In this document: positions 23,204 to 32,662 of the stretch, one piece after another
How the letters are laid out: the number at the start of each line of letters is the position of its first letter
Numbering within the stretch: the stretch's first letter is position 1
DNA from: Biscogniauxia marginata
Taxonomy: Eukaryota; Ascomycota; Sordariomycetes; Xylariales; Xylariaceae
Assembly (NCBI GenBank): GCA_022695795.1
Contig: MU404171.1
Location: 39,545 to 103,544, forward strand
Direction of reading: 5' to 3'
Length of the DNA: 64,000 bases
Made by a program: the position numbers and the translations under genes
Notes under the pieces: model-generated
Database searches by the model: none
Seen by the model: only the letters and a program-made list of their open reading frames with translations
Told to the model about the DNA's origin: nothing

Positions 23204-26200
23204 ATGGCCTCTAACATAGGTTTGATGACTATGCGAAAGGAGGTGGATAAGGCTAGCCTGCCCGGGCGTCATTGCGAATCAGGATTTGGTGCCAACTCGC
23301 GTGCTGCAACATCCAAAAGTCAGGTGAATGAGCCAATTTCTCCTCCCGTTTCCTCACAACCACCGACCCAGCCAAATTCTCCAGAGCACCCTCATTCTGT
23401 CGAACCCCAGGGACAGCTGTCGCAGGCGGAGATAAGTACGGAGGCCGGTAGAATAACCAATGGAACAAGGGAGACAAACCCGAAGCCCCTGACGCCTAGA
23501 GAGAAGGTGGAGTTGCTCAAGATATGTTATAAGTACGGATATGGGATCCTGCACGCCCCGATGCGGAACAAACGTTCAGAGGATGAGTCCTATCAACCAG
23601 TCCTGGAGGAATTCTCTACAAAAGTCCGACCAGGCTTTTTCAAGACGTGTGCCGAGGTGAATACCGAGGTTAAGAACATCTGTCGAAGCCGGCGCAAGAG
23701 AACTAAAGGAGGGGTGGCGCCGGCGAAGAGAAGCCAGGAACCTGAATATGATGCCAGCGTCGACCAATGGGTACATGTGTGGAATTGTCGCACTCTGATG
23801 GCCGACATCGCGAAGGTGAACCACTCTATGCAGGAGATCCTCGGTCCCGAAGAGTTCAAACGAATACTCCCGCCCCGACTGGCTGGCGATGAGCTGCCCG
23901 AAGACCTGAGCGATCTTATCCTTGATGCGCCAGTCCGGACAGCATACCGGAGATATATCTCAGCCGTAGTAAGGCCTTGGCGTGCAGACGATCAACACTC
24001 ACCTAAATCTTCGACATCCGATGAAAGCTCCCCAGACTCATCAGACGAGGAAGACTGGTCTGATGAACTATCGACCACCAATGGCAGTCTAGCTCCGCTG
24101 CGCTCTATCGAGTATGACTTTGGTCTGGCCCCATCTCCGGCTTCGCTAGACGAAGCTCCAGAGCCAAGTCCCGAAACAATGGACTTACAACCTACACAGC
24201 CACCCGAGGAATTGCTAGATGTTTTGGGTGAATTTGAAAAACGAGCCATTTCAATACTCGAGAAGGCCAAACAAGATGGCAAGGGGAAAGATGTTTCTAT
24301 TCGCGGCCTAGAGAGACCCGATGCCGAACAGGAGCAACAGCTTTCGTTGACACTTATTTCAAGATCTGGCAACGGCGCGGAAAACCCACCTGGGGTAGAT
24401 TCGCTAGTAGCGAGGACAAATACTCCTCATGATTTGCAACCACAGTCGAGTCTCACATTCAGTATCCGTCCTTTGTCGGCCATCATGAATGCGCCTTTAG
24501 ATGCCACGCCTTCTACTACAGAAACGACCAAGTTGTCCGACCTAGTTAACCCATCCGGTGCGGGATCGAACAAACCCCGGTTGAACGGCAATAGCATAGC
24601 AGATATCGACGATGCTGGAAAGCACCTTACACCTACACCAGTCGCACCTTGGGTTACCGATACCCAAGGTGTGCTGGTTTCCCGGGTGGCGTCAAGGGGA
24701 CGGGCTCCCGTTTCGTCCGGATCCTGCCTGTTGGATAGGGGCAATAGCAGGCCTGAGACTACACAGCGATCGAAAGCGCCAGCCCTACGAAGGTCAGCCA
24801 ACAAGAAGCAGGCAAGCAAGCGACATAGGCCAGTGACGCCTAAGGTCCCACACCGGAGTGCGCCACCGAAGAAATCAAGCTCTAAGCATCCTAGAACAGG
24901 GCAAACGGAGATCAGGCCATCCGTGTTTTACGGTTCCTCATGTGTAAGGGAAGAGGCTCCAGATCAATCTCAATCTCTGCCTCGGGAATGGCCAAATGAT
25001 ACGTCTAGGTTGTCGATACCGGACCCTTATGACACGCCAACTAGCTCCCCAAGACGACCGTTCAAATATCATTTAGACTCTAACTTGAGGGATAGAGATT
25101 TGCCTTGGACCAATTTAGAACCTGCGTCTTCCTCAACTATAGTCCAGAGTGGACATAGCTATGATGATTCAGACAGCGAGAGTTTCCCCGACGTAGAGGA
25201 GCTCAGCAGACGCCATACAGCAGGCAATATCAATATCGCTACGGGTTCCACCTACGCCGTATCGGTAGGAGAAAGGCGGCAGGAACCAAAAGCCACCGGG
25301 TTGCCCAGCCAGCAAAATAGCACACGTGATGAAAACCAAAGCATTGAGCGGCGTGATAGTCCAGAAGCTAATCGAGATGTGCCATCCTCGGCCGTTAAGA
25401 ATCGTCACCTAAGCGAGCAATCCGTGAACAAGCTACCTCCGCCGAAGCCCGAGACCCCCAAATCCCATATAGATGGCCGACGACGACGTGCAGGACACGT
25501 CACTTCTCCTAATAAGAGTCTCACTCTACATGATTGCACCATCCTCGAAAGACCTGGGTACCAGAAAGGAAGGGTGCTAGCCGGTCAAAGTGGCTCGCAA
25601 GCTCGCAAGCGCAAGAAAAGCACGCACCCATCTTCGCAATGCCAGGAAAATGTCAACCCCCTCGTGTCGCCGATGTCCGTTAGGATATCTTCTCCAACCC
25701 CCGACCACCGACCCAGGAAGCGACAAAGGCAATTGTTGGGCGCGAACAAGAATACCCCAGCATTACCCGTCGCCAACAACAGCCCACCGAAAGGGGACGT
25801 ACGGAAGCCATCTCGTGACCCTATCCACGGAAGGAGACACGGGTTGTCTCCGTCCATAGACTCGCACAAAGCAACATCGGATTTTACGGCTCGTATCACT
25901 AACAAGGGTCATTATGGCAGCCGACTAGATGGCCCTTTCACAACCCCCACGAAGCAAATATCGACAAGTATGACGTCGACGCCTGCGAGCTCCAATCTTT
26001 TCGTCTCCTCCGGCTCCATGGCGCCAGACGCTTGGCGGACCAAAGGATGGCAGCGAGGCTCTAAAAGCCGACACCGCCAGAGATTAGGACAGGAAGCCTT
26101 CAAGAGAGCTGCTCGGGAAACGACGGCCAACACGACAGATTTCGAGCAGTTCAGCCCAGACAAGAAATGCAATTTCCTGCATAACCAGAATAAGCAGCTG

Positions 26201-26266
26201 GAGGGCAAGCTCCGAGAGATGCAGCAGACGCTTAGGCTCTTAGGAAAGGGAGCCCCTCGAGCCTGA
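23204..26266 (+). CDS. Ser/Pro-rich protein of unknown function
   Basis: An uninterrupted 1020-codon frame from the ATG at 23204; the frame is open upstream to 23165 but without an ATG. I do not recognise a family. Residues ~96-260 look folded: LTPREKVELLKICYKYG with helical heptads, a basic cluster CRSRRKRTKG, the Trp-containing DQWVHVWNCRTLM, and EEFKRILPPRLAG, reminiscent of SANT/Myb-like DNA-binding regions, though this is only a resemblance. From ~260 to ~970 the chain is disordered, with acidic-Ser (SSDEEDWSDE) and many basic-Ser/Pro patches (RKRKKSTH, RPRKRQRQ) that would suit a nuclear, chromatin-associated protein. The last ~40 residues (KCNFLHNQNKQLEGKL and following) form a short coiled coil. 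It is the first gene after the RIPed block, yet has normal codon use and no stops, so it has not been mutated itself. Confidence 0.75.
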   Translation: MASNIGLMTMRKEVDKASLPGRHCESGFGANSRAATSKSQVNEPISPPVSSQPPTQPNSPEHPHSVEPQGQLSQAEISTEAGRITNGTRETNPKPLTPREKVELLKICYKYGYGILHAPMRNKRSEDESYQPVLEEFSTKVRPGFFKTCAEVNTEVKNICRSRRKRTKGGVAPAKRSQEPEYDASVDQWVHVWNCRTLMADIAKVNHSMQEILGPEEFKRILPPRLAGDELPEDLSDLILDAPVRTAYRRYISAVVRPWRADDQHSPKSSTSDESSPDSSDEEDWSDELSTTNGSLAPLRSIEYDFGLAPSPASLDEAPEPSPETMDLQPTQPPEELLDVLGEFEKRAISILEKAKQDGKGKDVSIRGLERPDAEQEQQLSLTLISRSGNGAENPPGVDSLVARTNTPHDLQPQSSLTFSIRPLSAIMNAPLDATPSTTETTKLSDLVNPSGAGSNKPRLNGNSIADIDDAGKHLTPTPVAPWVTDTQGVLVSRVASRGRAPVSSGSCLLDRGNSRPETTQRSKAPALRRSANKKQASKRHRPVTPKVPHRSAPPKKSSSKHPRTGQTEIRPSVFYGSSCVREEAPDQSQSLPREWPNDTSRLSIPDPYDTPTSSPRRPFKYHLDSNLRDRDLPWTNLEPASSSTIVQSGHSYDDSDSESFPDVEELSRRHTAGNINIATGSTYAVSVGERRQEPKATGLPSQQNSTRDENQSIERRDSPEANRDVPSSAVKNRHLSEQSVNKLPPPKPETPKSHIDGRRRRAGHVTSPNKSLTLHDCTILERPGYQKGRVLAGQSGSQARKRKKSTHPSSQCQENVNPLVSPMSVRISSPTPDHRPRKRQRQLLGANKNTPALPVANNSPPKGDVRKPSRDPIHGRRHGLSPSIDSHKATSDFTARITNKGHYGSRLDGPFTTPTKQISTSMTSTPASSNLFVSSGSMAPDAWRTKGWQRGSKSRHRQRLGQEAFKRAARETTANTTDFEQFSPDKKCNFLHNQNKQLEGKLREMQQTLRLLGKGAPRA

Positions 26267-26556
26267 TGGTAAGTAGGTTTACCGAATAGTTCAACAAAGG
26301 ACGGAGGAAGAGTTTAGTTGCCAAGCCATTGAAACCTGTGATGATCTTTGTATACCAGAATCGTGCTCCCAAGATCAGTAATCAGCGTCGTAGGTACGCC
26401 AATGAGAGTGGTTTGGTTCGCTATTGACATCACAAATCGGGCGCAAGTGTGTTTATACGGACGAATCTGAGCAACCGAGGGAGGGGGACGGCTGGTCATC
26501 AGGAAACACGGACGACATGGTGATGACCGTGAACCAGACGCACACATTTGTAGTGT

Positions 26557-28043
26557 ACCCGTTGGTCCGTGCCTTAATTATAGTATTATAACTTTTTTAT
26601 AAAAAATAATTTATAATTAATTTAATAAAATACTTATTAACTTACTTTTTTAAATTAAAAAAACTTGAATATTATATTTATAAAATTTAATAAAAATTAA
26701 AAGTATTTAAATTAATTTAAAAACTTTATTTATATTTTTATAATTATAATATTAATATAAATATATATAAAGTGAAAAAAGTGATAAATTAATAAAAAGC
26801 TTAGCTTATAAAGCCCTAGCTAAGGCTCCTTTTTATAGACTTATTTATATATAACGTCATACCCTTTACCATCTCGTATTATATGCCGGCGACTAAAAGA
26901 GTCGTTACTGACCTCAGCAAATCCCATATACATCCATATCTTGATATCCCAACATTCGTATTTGTGAGACTGGACTTGTTCAGCGCAGTGAAATTTTAGG
27001 GTAGCCGGCAGAAGACTCGAAAGGTTTCGAGTGAGTATCGGCATGAAATTCGAGGTGTCACGAGAGAGATTGTCGGCGAGGCTCGAGAGGTGGTACTAAG
27101 AAACGTCCTTGATCGTATCACGACCAGTTCGTGAGGTCCTTATCGCGTCGGGTATAGAGACTTCGCCGACACGACGAGATGGTGTTACACCTGGCTAGTG
27201 GTGGTAATTAAAGCCGGGCTTTCGGTCAACATAAGAGATGCTACTATTTCATGCAAATACATATAAAGTGAGAAAAGGTAATAAATTAATAAAAAACTTA
27301 ACTTATAAAGTTTTAATTAAAATTCCTTTTTTTAAAACTTATTTATTGATGGTTGGTTGTCAAATAAGGGCTGGGTCCCCACACGGAAACAAGTACATTC
27401 GTTAAGTATAAATAGGCTGCTTTCAGCAGCACAACTCAGGTAGACTTTTCCTTCCTTAAACATCAATATTACACCAGTCTCACCCCTATCTTTCATATCA
27501 TTTATTATTATTTGCTTTTCATACGTACGTACACCTACCAACATTTATATATAACGTTATATTTTATTATTATTATATATAATAAATAATTATTATAGTT
27601 ATTAAAAATTATGTATTATATTAAGTTTTATAATTATTTTAAAAATAAATATTTTTTATATTAAATATTAAATATATAAATAATATAAAAAAGAAAAACT
27701 TTATAAATTTTTATTTTTTTATTTGTTTAAAATATTTAAAATTAAAATTTATAAAGCTTTATAATTAAAAAACTTTTATATTTTTATATTAATTATATTT
27801 TTTTAAATTTAAACTTTTTAAAATTTAAATTAAATATATAAAATTAATGTTTTTTAATATTTTATAATTTACTTATAAAGTTTATTTTATTTTATTTAAC
27901 ATATAAAAAAGCAAGTTAATAGGTATTTTATTAAATTAATTATAAATTGTTTTATAAAAAGTTATAATATTATCCTTGGTTATAGCACTTTTCCTTAACT
28001 AAGCCCTGGTTGTTGGTCTTAATTAAGGCACGGACCAACGGGT
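26557..28043. mobile_element. TIR element with 5-bp target duplication and two inserts
   Basis: Perfect 24-bp terminal inverted repeats (26557-26580 and 28020-28043), starting ACCCGTTGGTCCGTGCC, are flanked by the direct repeat AGTGT (26552-26556 and 28044-28048). Homology between the inverted arms continues inward through AT-rich sequence; the right arm has about 45 extra bases beside the terminus. Inside are two ~95-bp direct repeats (26760-26855 and 27258-27350; core ataaattaataaaaa) and two segments of normal composition (about 26860-27255 and 27345-27541). No transposase is encoded, so it is non-autonomous. A 5-bp duplication does not fit pogo (TA) or hAT (8 bp), and the superfamily is unknown to me. 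Confidence 0.75.
27345..27541 (+). promoter_or_regulatory. Isolated promoter-like fragment inside the TIR element
   Basis: A block of normal composition holds AGTATAAATAGGCTGC (TATA-like, near 27407) followed by pyrimidine-rich sequence (cttttccttccttaaacatc, cagtctcacccc) typical of fungal 5' leaders, then stops abruptly at AT-rich DNA where a coding region would be expected. It interrupts a copy of the ~95-bp repeat. It may be a captured or stranded promoter fragment; no gene follows. Confidence 0.3.
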
Positions 28044-30016
28044 AGTGTTGACGGGATGAATTCCATGTGAAAGTCTGGCTACGTAACCTACCTCGTAGGC
28101 ATGTACACATGCTATAAGCACGATATTTTTTTTTATTTTTTTTTCACATGCCGCCAGATTAGATGGACACAACCGCGGGCCGTTCGTTGGTTGCATATAC
28201 TCCTATCGAAGAGGCAAATATCAGTAAGCTACCAGCTGAAGGTGGGACTAAATGGGAAGAGATGCGATAGACACGTGGCTGAGATCACTTCAGGGGGCGT
28301 ATAGAGCAAGAAAAGGGGGCAAGGGAGGGTGAAAGTTAGTGTACACTAGAAAGGCCATGATTCAGGCGAATGGGTTGGGGATCCTGTGAGCCTGCCAGCC
28401 TGCCAGCCTGCCTTAGCTGGTTAGCTATTTATGTACCAGGCCGTCTGCAGCGCACGCAGGCGCACCAACCTGTACCCCCGGAATGACAAATTCGGCAAAG
28501 GGTTGACGGGATCAGCGATCTAATTCTCAACAATTGATCGATTTGGTCCCCCCAACAGAAAAACAGGAGGAGGATGAAAACACGGAGAATGCATGCAATC
28601 TCCATATGCACGTTATGTATCCAACCCAGGTTGCTGTGGATTCTCGATTCGACAAGGCACGCAGGCTGAACCCTGCTTGCCACGATGCGAGAGCCAGGGG
28701 TGGTTGAGGAGGAGTCTTGATGAGGAGTCTTGATGAGGAGTCCAGTGTAACCGTAGCCAGCTCCGGGTTCATGCAACATGCACGCAGCAGCGCTGCGTTG
28801 GGAATTCAGCGCTTCCATCAGTTGCAACCTACATGCCACATGCGCTCCGGACTCCCTCACATACATACCTACAATATGTAGGATGCCTACTCAAGGTAGT
28901 CCGAAAGTACACAGCACGAATCGAAGCAAACCGGAAACGAGGTGAGAGACTCCAGCTAGGAAACGTAATTTGACGCTATTGTGACGTTGTGGAGGGACAT
29001 TTGGTTCCCACACACATGTGAGACAGGATACACGTATATCAGTGGGCATGTGTACCTAGGTAGTAGTAGCATTATTATTATATACTAGATAGCGTCGAAG
29101 GGCAGCCGTCAGGACGCCTTCGGGCATCTGGAGATGGGTAATGGTGGCCTCAGCATGGCTTGAGATCGTCGAAGCTACGGGCGGTCTGGCCGCAGCTGAT
29201 GAACCCTAAGTCCTGGAAGCGGTGAGAGGGAGAGAAAAAAAAGTCAAAATTACAGTTCGTGGCATGGAAATGCACGTTGAATGGCCAATTGGTAGCAAGA
29301 TGGGAAATAAAAGCCTGGCTAGGTGGCTTGGCATCAGATGCAAATCATCCTTGAACCCCACTAAACAAATGCCCCGAAGGATATACACAGGTACCGCCTT
29401 GCTACTTGGCCACGGTCCCAAAGATATACCTACTTCATGTACCTTATATGTATCCCCGAACCTGCTAGACTGGTAGAATATTCGCATCTCCACATTCTAA
29501 TCCCCATCCCGGCCTTTTTTTTTTTTTTTTTTTCTCTCTCTCGCTCTCGCTCTTTTCCCCCTTACCGTCTAGCACTAAAACCTACCGACCTAGTCAGACA
29601 GGAGCTTATGGAAAAGGCTAAAGAGGAAATAGTGACGGAAAAAAGATAATAATAAAAAAGATAAAAATAAACCCGATTAAAGCAGTCCCCTCTCCCCTAC
29701 TCCCCTACTCTCCTACAGATGTTTACTTATCTATCCACCGCATCGCCATCCTCCCCTCCCCTTCCTTCTCTCTTCCCTTCCCCCTTTCGGTACTCGGCAC
29801 TGTTCCGTTGCTCGCCGCCACCTGTCTATCAAATATCCGGCCCTTATCTACCTACTACTACCTAAGCTCGCCATATTCCCTCCTCGCCCCCCTCCCAGCA
29901 ACTGTGCAACCTCGACGCTGCAACGCTTCAAGACATCGATAACATAACCAACCAGCCAGCCGGCACTGGTAGTCGCTAGCTACGTTTGGAGCTTGATTCT
30001 CGTTTCGTCTCCCGGC
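28044..30016. other. Gene-free spacer and 5' leader of the desaturase gene
   Basis: Two kilobases of normal composition with only short overlapping open frames on both strands and no conserved motif. Notable are a small CCAGCCTG tandem (about 28387-28412), a gaggagtcttgat duplication (28710-28741), and, from about 29510, a poly-T plus CT-rich tract followed by C-rich pyrimidine sequence (29680-29900) that looks like the promoter and leader of the desaturase gene. Confidence 0.6.
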
Positions 30017-31528
30017 ATGGCTTCAGCAATTGCTTCTGGCGTTCCGCGCCAGAATCCCGCCCTCCGCCGCACCATCACCTCTACCACCGCAGACACCGAT
30101 GTCTCGTCGCCCTCGACAGCCATTGGCTCCCCAATCGACTCTCCTCGGCCCTCGGCCTCCTCCACCTCGCTCTCCTCCATGTCCTCCATCGATCCTGTCG
30201 ACTTCCACGGTAAGCTCATCGATACCTACGGAAACCAGTTCCAAGTCCCCGACTACACCATCAAGGACATTCGTGATGCCATTCCCAGGCATTGCTTCGA
30301 ACGCTCCGCTGCCCGTGGTCTGTATTACGTCTTCCGCGACGTAATCAGCCTGGGCACTACCTTCTATCTCTTCCACACCTACCTGACTCCCGAGAACGTG
30401 CCCTCAACCGCGGCTCGTGTTGTCCTCTGGGGCCTGTACACCTTCATCCAAGGCCTCTTCGGCACTGGAGTCTGGGTCCTGGCACACGAGTGTGGTCACC
30501 AGTCCTTCAGTACCTCCAAGGTCCTGAACGATACGGTTGGCTGGATCCTCCACTCCTCACTCCTCGTGCCTTACTTCAGCTGGAAGATCTCGCATGGTAA
30601 GCACCACAAGGCCACTGGCCACATGCAGCGAGACATGGTCTTTGTTCCTCGGACTCGCGAGGAGAGAGCTAGTCGTTTGGGCAAGATGGTCCACGAGCTT
30701 TCGGAGCTTGGCGAGGAAACCCCCATCGTCACCTTTGTCTCGCTTCTCGGGCAGCAGCTGGTAGGCTGGCCCAACTACCTCCTGACCAACATCACTGGCC
30801 ACAATTGCCACGAACGCCAGAGCGAGGGCCGCGGGAAGGGCAAGAAGAACGGTCTGTTCGGTGGCGTCAACCACTTCGACCCCCGCAGTCCACTGTACGA
30901 GGCCAAAGACGCGAAGCTGATTCTGCTGAGCGACTTGGGCTTGGCTATCACCATCGGAGTTCTCGTGCTGCTGGGCAACTCATTCGGTTGGAGTAACCTG
31001 CTGGTGTGGTATTTCCTGCCATATCTCTGGGTTAACCACTGGCTTGGTAAGTGCTGCTCACCGACCCTTCTTGATTGGACCTGAAGCTGACCGTCATAAT
31101 CCACAGTTGCTATCACCTTCCTCCAGCACACCGACCCTTCCCTTCCCCACTACGAACCCTCGTCCTGGAACTATGTTCGTGGTGCCGCTGCGACGATCGA
31201 CCGAGAGTTCGGCTTCATCGGACGCCAGCTGCTGCACGGCATCATCGAGACTCACGTCCTGCACCACTATATCTCGACCATTCCCTTTTACCATGCCGAT
31301 GAGGCTACCGAAGCCATCAAGAAGGTAATGGGCCGACACTACCGCTCGGACACGGAAGGTGGCTCGCTCGGGTTTATCAGGGCCCTGTGGCGCAGTGCGA
31401 GAATGTGCCAGTGGGTCGAACCTAGTGAGGGAGCCAAAGGAGAAGGAAAGGGTGTCCTGTTCTTCAGAAACTCGAACGGCTTGGGTACGAAGCCCTTGAA
31501 AATGAGCCCGGAGGAGGTGGACGAATAA
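30017..31528 (+). CDS. fad2: Δ12 oleate desaturase
   Basis: Membrane enzyme of the endoplasmic reticulum that introduces the second double bond into oleoyl chains, giving linoleate. Exons 30017-31046 and 31107-31528 are joined across a 60-bp intron (GTAAGT...CACAG) to give 483 residues, the usual length of fungal FAD2. The three histidine boxes that bind the di-iron centre are HECGH (157-161), HGKHH (193-197) and HVLHH (393-397), with the hydrophobic stretches in the expected places. ETHVLHHYISTIPFYHADEA after the third box favours Δ12 over Δ15. The ATG at 30017 (MASAIASGVP) is preferred because the upstream in-frame triplets are not ATG. The first ~60 residues are a Ser/Thr/Pro-rich cytosolic tail. 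Confident in the family; regiospecificity is inferred from sequence. Confidence 0.93.
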
Positions 31529-32662
31529 GCATATACCAAAGGTGATTTTGTAAAGGCAACATGTTTATCCCTGCTGTCCCCTACCACATCCAAACGTTGA
31601 TAGCTTGAAGTTCAAGAGGCAAGCGGCAGACAACACAAGAAAGGACGGCCCTAGGTTGCCTTTCTTGACGGTGCTGGCATCGCGACGATGGCGGGTGGCA
31701 GAAAGCTTCACCCGGCATCTCAATTAGACAAGTTATCCAGGCCCGCGGAACGAACGAGGTAGTTAGTACTGAATCCCATCAGTGACCTGCTCGCGTTTAG
31801 ATTGAGGCATAGAAGATAGACTAGAAAAGATAGGACGGCGGTAGGGACAATAGGAACAAGAGCAACGAAAAAAAGGCGATGACATGAAAGAAAGATAGAT
31901 ATATATTACCCCATCTTCGAGGACCGTAGCTTTTAGTACAATACACTTTAGAGCTTCAACGAAAGAGGTCTCGAGACGTGCCTATCACTCCATTGGATGT
32001 GCACACAGATCTCCCTGGAGGGTGTCGACTACTAGTATAAGTTAAAAAGTATAGCAGCAATACGGAACAAGCGGAAGCAAGATGATGAGTCAGGTGTCGT
32101 TGGTATTAGTAATGATGGGTTAAAGATGTAGTGGGGAGAAAGAGGGGGGAGGAGAGCGAGACTTGGAGATCCTGCGAACCAATTTATTATATCCATGTAT
32201 ACCTATGTATATATCCTGGTCTGGAAAAGCAAAACGCACGTGTATATGTATACACACCTTTCATCTTGACCCTACTATATTTACAGCCGGAGAATAAGGT
32301 AATAAACACACCGGCATATAAATTACATGAGCGTCTCGGCAAGCAAGCAAGAAAGAAAGAAAAGAAAAGAAAGCCTCTAACTACATGCTGAATCCTTCAG
32401 CTCTCCTCGGGAGCAAGGCTGACCCGCCTGTCTATCGTACGTACAACGCGATGCCGACTACCTTCCTTCCCCCCCCCACTAGCAACATGGTTATCTTCAT
32501 CATCCATGCTCGAAACTATATGCCAAACCCCCTTAGACGCAGCGTAATTGACGGACCGCGTGAGCCGCTTGCTGGTAATACATCCTCCATCTCCGAACGG
32601 CAGTGTAACTAACTTCAGATGCATTACTCCGTACCAGAGATCGTCTGTTCACCTCACCACAC
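31529..32662. other. Spacer between convergent genes
   Basis: Holds the 3' ends of the desaturase gene and the minus-strand gene ending at 32663. Contains an inverted repeat close to the desaturase stop (acaagaaaggacggccctaggttgcctttcttg around 31635-31670, arms CAAGAAAGG / CCTTTCTTG) that may act in 3' end formation. No further gene is seen. Confidence 0.5.

Noticed and set aside
26760..27350. Miniature LTR element (TRIM) formed by the ~95-bp direct repeats
   Set aside because: The repeats lack TG...CA ends, and no target duplication or primer-binding site was found around them.
28429..28866. 145-codon minus-strand frame
   Set aside because: No family features, overlaps another open frame, and its translation follows short DNA duplications; likely chance.
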